NCBI GenBank assembly: GCA_028287545.1
Contig: JAQBPL010000049.1
Span: 1-8,190 of the forward strand
DNA: 8,190 bases
Source of the DNA: Vulcanimicrobiota bacterium
GTDB lineage: Bacteria; Eremiobacterota; Eremiobacteria; Baltobacterales; Baltobacteraceae
Reading direction: 5' to 3'
The notes under the pieces were generated by a model that worked only from the letters and a program-made list of their open reading frames with translations, searched no databases and had not been told where the DNA came from. Below, piece after piece: positions 5,784 through 8,190 of this stretch. Each line of letters starts with the position of its first letter. The stretch's first letter is position 1. Made by a program: the position numbers and the translations under genes.

Positions 5784-5812
5784 TTGACAGCCTACCCGAG
5801 TTTGGGTAGTCT
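5784..5812 (+). promoter_or_regulatory. Rightward early promoter of the Cro-like gene (leaderless)
   Basis: A consensus -35 TTGACA at 5784-5789 is followed after exactly 17 bp by a weak -10 TAGTCT at 5807-5812. Transcription would start at about 5819-5820, on the ATG of the Cro-like gene, and no ribosome-binding site precedes that ATG. The message would therefore be leaderless. The operator at 5792-5809 fills the spacer, so repressor binding should block RNA polymerase directly. Confidence 0.6.
5792..5809. promoter_or_regulatory. Operator: perfect inverted repeat CTACCC-N6-GGGTAG
   Basis: A perfect 6-base inverted repeat with a 6-base spacer (GAGTTT) lies between the divergent CI-like and Cro-like genes, inside the spacer of the rightward promoter. 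Size and position are those of a phage lysogeny operator bound by a dimeric HTH protein. A half-copy lies at 5770-5782. Confidence 0.65.
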
Positions 5813-5819
5813 TGTCTGC

Positions 5820-6041
5820 ATGAGGTCATTTGGAGATCAACTGCGCGAGGCGATGGGTGACATGACGCAAGATCAGCTTGCGAGCCTCTCGGGCGTCCCG
5901 CAAACGAACATCTCGCGCCATCTGCGCGGCGAGACGGAACCGCGGCTGACTCACCTCGACAACTATGAGCGAGCGCTGCCCGATCTGCGGGCCATTCGCG
6001 CCCGCGATGCCGCGGAGCGGGAGTTGGATCATGCGTCATAA
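5820..6041 (+). CDS. Cro-like XRE-family regulator
   Basis: A 73-residue protein with a Cro/CI helix-turn-helix (about residues 5-55: MTQDQLASLSGVPQTNISRH, with recognition helix about 27-35) and a short charged C-terminal helix. It is divergent from the CI-like repressor and first in the rightward early operon, as Cro is in lambdoid phages. The ATG at 5820 is chosen because it lies 8 bases after the predicted -10 and begins the HTH domain. An upstream TTG at 5784 would run through the operator and promoter. The TAA at 6039-6041 overlaps the next gene. Confidence 0.82.
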   Translation: MRSFGDQLREAMGDMTQDQLASLSGVPQTNISRHLRGETEPRLTHLDNYERALPDLRAIRARDAAERELDHAS

Positions 6042-6387
6042 CTCGGCCACCATACCAGCTAAGCGAACGCCGCGGGGAAAGTCCGAAATGGGCCGCCCGC
6101 ATTCTCCTCAGGGCGCGCTTCAACTCTCGTTGATGGATAAGCAGATCGAGGAGCAAATTCTCGATGGCGACATCCGCGACACCGTTGCAAAGAAGCACGT
6201 CTCGATGACGCTCGGCATCGCGCTGCGCGATGCGGCAAAGATCGTCGCCGACGAGCAACTCAACGCGTTGATGGAAGAAGCCGTCGCGAAGAATCGGGAT
6301 TCGATCGAAGCCTCCGTCAAACTGCACAAAGCGCTGATCGAACACATGCGCCGCATGCGCGACTTCAACGGCACGGTCGCGGCGTAA
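6031..6387 (+). CDS. Hypothetical helical early protein
   Basis: From the ATG at 6031 this is a 118-residue protein. It has a basic N-terminus (about residues 1-25), then mostly charged helices (MDKQIEEQILDGDIRDTVAK, ALRDAAKIVADEQLNALMEE). I do not recognise the family, and no membrane segment or metal site is visible. GGAG 7 bases upstream and the overlap with the Cro-like stop support this start. The frame is open back to an ATG at 5965, which would add 22 residues including a CPIC motif inside the Cro-like gene. Its position right after the Cro-like gene suggests an early or replication-related function, but this is inferred from position only. Confidence 0.7.
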   Translation: MRHNSATIPAKRTPRGKSEMGRPHSPQGALQLSLMDKQIEEQILDGDIRDTVAKKHVSMTLGIALRDAAKIVADEQLNALMEEAVAKNRDSIEASVKLHKALIEHMRRMRDFNGTVAA

Positions 6388-6388
6388 C

Positions 6389-6562
6389 GTGCCGGAAGTC
6401 GTCAACGGCAAGATCATGCTCGGCCTTGAGGCCGTTCCGCTCGTCGATGCTCTGATCGCCGTAAACGCGCGCAACGAAGCGCGCAAGCGAGAGCGTGAGA
6501 AGCGCGAGCGCGAGCAACGCGACGATGCGGCGTTGACCGCAACGTCTCTACGCAGCGGCTAG
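6389..6562 (+). CDS. Hypothetical small basic protein
   Basis: A GTG one base after the previous stop codon opens a 57-residue frame ending in TAG. The first part is ordinary and hydrophobic (KIMLGLEAVPLVDALIAVNA). The second part is a highly charged Arg/Glu helix (about residues 29-46, with alternating KRERE blocks). I do not recognise it. The tight spacing and frame continuity argue for a real gene; the weak ribosome-binding region and short length argue for caution. Confidence 0.5.
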   Translation: MPEVVNGKIMLGLEAVPLVDALIAVNARNEARKREREKREREQRDDAALTATSLRSG

Positions 6563-6590
6563 AACCCGCTTCAATTTTCACGCACGCGGA

Positions 6591-6621
6591 GGCTGGCCGC
6601 GCGCGCTCAAATTCGCCAGCC
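6591..6621. repeat. Inverted repeat GGCTGGC/GCCAGCC
   Basis: Two perfect 7-base arms with a 17-base loop lie in the roughly 90-bp gap between two small early genes. It may be a weak RNA hairpin. No T-run follows, so it is not a clear terminator. Confidence 0.35.
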
Positions 6622-6651
6622 CGTATCACCATTTCCGGAGATTCGAAATTG

Positions 6652-6903
6652 ATGCACAAGGCCGCGGCCGACGATCGTTATTCGATCTCGGCGAGTTCTC
6701 ACGTCTCCGCAATTAACCGCGATGCGATGCAGCGCGCGAAGTCTTTGCTCGCGCAGACCTGCGTTCATAACGCGAACGTCACGGACGATCGCGACGAGCG
6801 CGCTCACATGGCGGATGTTGCGGTTTTAGCCGGCGCTGGTGTTTCGATCCATCTCGGTCACGATAGCACGCCGATCGACGCTTGCGGGAAAGTCGCGCGT
6901 TGA
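6652..6903 (+). CDS. Hypothetical small protein
   Basis: An 83-residue protein with no domain I recognise. It has an Ala-rich helical middle (SAINRDAMQRAKSLLAQTCV) and a C-terminal part with Gly and His residues (VAVLAGAGVSIHLGHDSTPI). GGAG at 6637-6640 lies 11 bases before the ATG at 6652 and 8 bases before a TTG at 6649, so either could be the start. It sits in the rightward early operon and its TGA is followed closely by the next gene. Confidence 0.55.
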   Translation: MHKAAADDRYSISASSHVSAINRDAMQRAKSLLAQTCVHNANVTDDRDERAHMADVAVLAGAGVSIHLGHDSTPIDACGKVAR

Positions 6904-6911
6904 ACGCCATC

Positions 6912-7070
6912 ATGCACAACGTCGCGCTCGTGCTCGTTTACGGCTGGGCGGGCAGCGTCGTGATTTGCGGCCTGATGATCGTGTGCGCGCCGACGCGGCG
7001 GCCGAGCATGGTGGAGAAGGCTGAAGCGATCGTCCGGGCATGCGCGATGCGTGAGCGGGTCGCGCGATGA
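6912..7070 (+). CDS. Small single-pass membrane protein
   Basis: A 52-residue protein with one clear membrane segment (about residues 4-26, VALVLVYGWAGSVVICGLMI) and a basic, helical C-terminal tail ending in CAMRERVAR. The tail is probably cytoplasmic. The function is unknown; small membrane proteins are common in phage early regions. The start is uncertain. The ATG at 6912 was chosen, but a TTG at 6900 overlapping the previous stop (TTGA) would fit the coupling seen in this operon. Its TGA overlaps the next ATG at 7067-7070. Confidence 0.55.
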   Translation: MHNVALVLVYGWAGSVVICGLMIVCAPTRRPSMVEKAEAIVRACAMRERVAR

Positions 7071-7234
7071 CGGGCGACTTCGTTACATGCTGCTCGTGCG
7101 CCGGTCGCGGCAAGTACGCCTACGGTGTCGCGGCCTGCGATACGCAAGCGTCAGCGCATCCGCAGAGCTTGCGCGACTGCATCCCGTGCGACGGCACCGG
7201 GCGGCTGCCGCAGCGTTATCCGGTGCGCGGATGA
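7067..7234 (+). CDS. Small zinc-knuckle protein with two CxxCxGxG motifs
   Basis: A 55-residue protein containing CCSCAGRG (Cys8/9 and Cys11) and, after a 20-residue loop, CIPCDGTG (Cys38 and Cys41). The second matches the DnaJ-type CxxCxGxG zinc motif exactly. The first matches it with Cys8 and Cys11 as the pair. Two such motifs can bind one zinc ion. It is joined to both neighbours by ATGA overlaps (7067-7070 and 7231-7234), which strongly supports both ends. Minimal DnaJ-type zinc proteins occur in phage early regions, but their roles are mostly unknown. There is no J domain. Confidence 0.7.
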   Translation: MTGDFVTCCSCAGRGKYAYGVAACDTQASAHPQSLRDCIPCDGTGRLPQRYPVRG

Positions 7235-8154
7235 CGGTGCGCGTTGTCTCGCTGTTCTCCGGGATTGGTGGATCCGATCTTGGCATGTACGCTGCGGCGC
7301 GCGAGCTGGGCGTCGACGTCGAAGTTGTCCTTGCGATCGATCACGACGCTAAAGCGGTCGAGGTCTACAACGCGAACTTGCCGCACCCGAACGCGCGCGT
7401 CGGCGATGTGAAGCAGATGATGCGCGCAGACTTGCCGCCGCACGATCTTGTCATCGGTGGGCCGCCATGCCAACCATTTTCTACGGCTGGCCGCGGGCTC
7501 GGCGTGGATGATGCCAGGAACTGCATCCCCGATTTTCTACGGCTGGCCGCGGGCTCGGCGTGGATGATGGAAAACGTCAAGCGCAACCTCGTCGATGCTC
7601 CGTACAGCGTTCATTTGGAAGCCGCCGCATTCGGCGATGTTACTACGCGCCGGCGGTGGTTCTACTCGACGCACGTCGTGCACGTCATCGAAACGCCGGG
7701 GCCGCGACGCGTTCGCGACATCCGGGAGCGCGCCGGGATCATCGGCGTCCGAAGCGGAGACGGCAATGGCGCCAAGCCGTGCCTAGACGATGGCTTTCTG
7801 CCGTCCCTTACGGGCAAGTCCAATAACAACACGCACAGCCAGGCCCTGAAGGCTCTGGCGCTGCGTGGACACGGCAACGCCGCCACAGTGCAACGCGAGC
7901 ATGGATTCCTCGGGACGATCACGGCCACGTCTCACCACGGCAACGCCGCGACGCAACTCGAGTTCGTAAACGCGCGCAACGTGACGCTCCTGGAGATGCA
8001 GCGCGCGCACTCGTTTTCCGACGCCTTCGACTGGTGCGGGGCAAACGAGACTCAGCGGGGCTACATGATCGCCAACTCCTGGCCGATCGGCATGGCGACC
8101 GCCGTCTGCCGCGCGATGCTGGTCGCGATCGGCGCCGTTGAGGCCGCAGCATGA
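7231..8154 (+). CDS. C5-cytosine-specific DNA methyltransferase
   Basis: A 307-residue enzyme expected to transfer a methyl group from S-adenosylmethionine to C5 of cytosine in DNA. Motif I is LFSGIGGSDLGM (residues 8-19). Motif IV is GGPPCQPFS with catalytic Cys80. Motif VI is MENV with Glu114. Motif VIII is TTRRRWF (138-144). Motif X is degenerate: MIANSWP (279-285), with Ala where Gly is usual. The target-recognition region (about 150-275) is short and holds a small HGNAA duplication at 214-218 and 236-240. The ATG at 7231 overlaps the previous stop. A longer open frame from 7051 is not needed. No restriction enzyme gene is visible, so it is probably an orphan phage-type enzyme that protects the element's DNA or marks genomic sites. 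Its gene contains an exact 38-nt repeat in two frames (7476-7513 and 7532-7569). Confidence 0.92.
   Translation: MTVRVVSLFSGIGGSDLGMYAAARELGVDVEVVLAIDHDAKAVEVYNANLPHPNARVGDVKQMMRADLPPHDLVIGGPPCQPFSTAGRGLGVDDARNCIPDFLRLAAGSAWMMENVKRNLVDAPYSVHLEAAAFGDVTTRRRWFYSTHVVHVIETPGPRRVRDIRERAGIIGVRSGDGNGAKPCLDDGFLPSLTGKSNNNTHSQALKALALRGHGNAATVQREHGFLGTITATSHHGNAATQLEFVNARNVTLLEMQRAHSFSDAFDWCGANETQRGYMIANSWPIGMATAVCRAMLVAIGAVEAAA
7476..7513 (+). repeat. Exact 38-nt direct repeat, copy 1 (methyltransferase motif IV side)
   Basis: This copy encodes FSTAGRGLGVDD just after the catalytic PCQ. It is identical over 38 nt to 7532-7569, with a 56-nt offset, so the two copies are read in different frames. Both copies begin with ATTTTC and end with GATGATG. 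Confidence 0.97.
7532..7569 (+). repeat. Exact 38-nt direct repeat, copy 2 (methyltransferase motif VI side)
   Basis: The same 38 nt as at 7476-7513 are here read in another frame to give DFLRLAAGSAWMM, directly before the motif VI residues ENV. The 18 nt between the copies are unrelated. Confidence 0.97.
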
Positions 8155-8190
8155 CCGCGCAACAGCAAGCATGGGTCGAGGCTGGCCGAG
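8151..8190 (+). CDS. Start of a further early gene (partial)
   Basis: An ATG overlapping the methyltransferase stop (ATGA at 8151-8154) opens a frame, MTAQQQAWVEAGR, that runs off the window end. The overlap fits the coupling pattern of this operon. Nothing can be said about its function. Confidence 0.55.
   Translation, partial: MTAQQQAWVEAGR

Noticed and set aside
5770..6486. 238-residue minus-strand frame
   Set aside because: Runs opposite the Cro-like gene and the next early gene, and across the operator region. It is shadow coding.
7870..7949. 14-nt repeat encoding HGNAA at 7870-7883 and 7936-7949
   Set aside because: In-frame and short, probably part of the methyltransferase recognition region. 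Noted in the gene entry but not treated as a separate element.
1..8190. CRISPR array, insertion sequence or diversity-generating template repeat
   Set aside because: No regularly spaced repeats, transposase or reverse transcriptase are visible. The 38-nt repeat in the methyltransferase is exact, with no adenine-specific changes.

Overview
The window joins a conserved bacterial flagellar export operon (left, about 1-2280) to the end of an integrated mobile element with a phage-like lysogeny and early region (right, about 2275-8190). Base composition is GC-rich throughout. The order fliP-fliQ-fliR-flhB is typical of flagellated Gram-negative-type bacteria. I cannot place the species from sequence alone; a GC-rich proteobacterium or a less-studied lineage such as Eremiobacterota are both possible, and that is a guess.

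Left part: the C-terminus of FliP, then complete FliQ, FliR and FlhB, all rightward and tightly packed (fliQ/fliR share ATGA; fliR and flhB are 3 bp apart). These form the membrane core of the type III flagellar export gate. flhA commonly follows flhB, but here the next gene is a leftward large serine recombinase whose stop codon lies inside the last codons of flhB. The element therefore begins at the 3' end of flhB and probably separates it from the rest of the operon.

Element, leftward lysogeny module (2275-4691): an XRE regulator, a membrane-anchored DUF4352-like protein and the serine integrase form one probable leftward operon. To its right is a small LuxR-type HTH reading frame broken by an in-frame amber codon (4772-5005), then about 250 bp with several palindromes and a consensus TATAAT. 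Next comes a divergent regulator pair: a CI-like XRE protein leftward (5307-5753) and a Cro-like XRE protein rightward (5820-6041). Between them are a perfect 6-6-6 inverted repeat and a half-site 22 bp away. The full site fills the gap between the -35 and -10 of the apparently leaderless rightward promoter.

Element, rightward early module (5820-8190): after the Cro-like gene come several small unrecognised proteins, often with overlapping stop and start codons. They include a one-segment membrane protein and a 55-residue protein with two DnaJ-type CxxCxGxG knuckles. A C5-cytosine DNA methyltransferase follows, then the first codons of another gene. No partner restriction enzyme is visible, so the methyltransferase looks like an orphan, self-protective phage-type enzyme. 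Its gene carries an exact 38-nt direct repeat that is read in two different frames, each giving a plausible part of the methyltransferase fold.

No structural phage genes, tRNA, rRNA, CRISPR array or insertion sequence are visible. Whether the element is a prophage, a satellite or an integrative element cannot be settled from this window.
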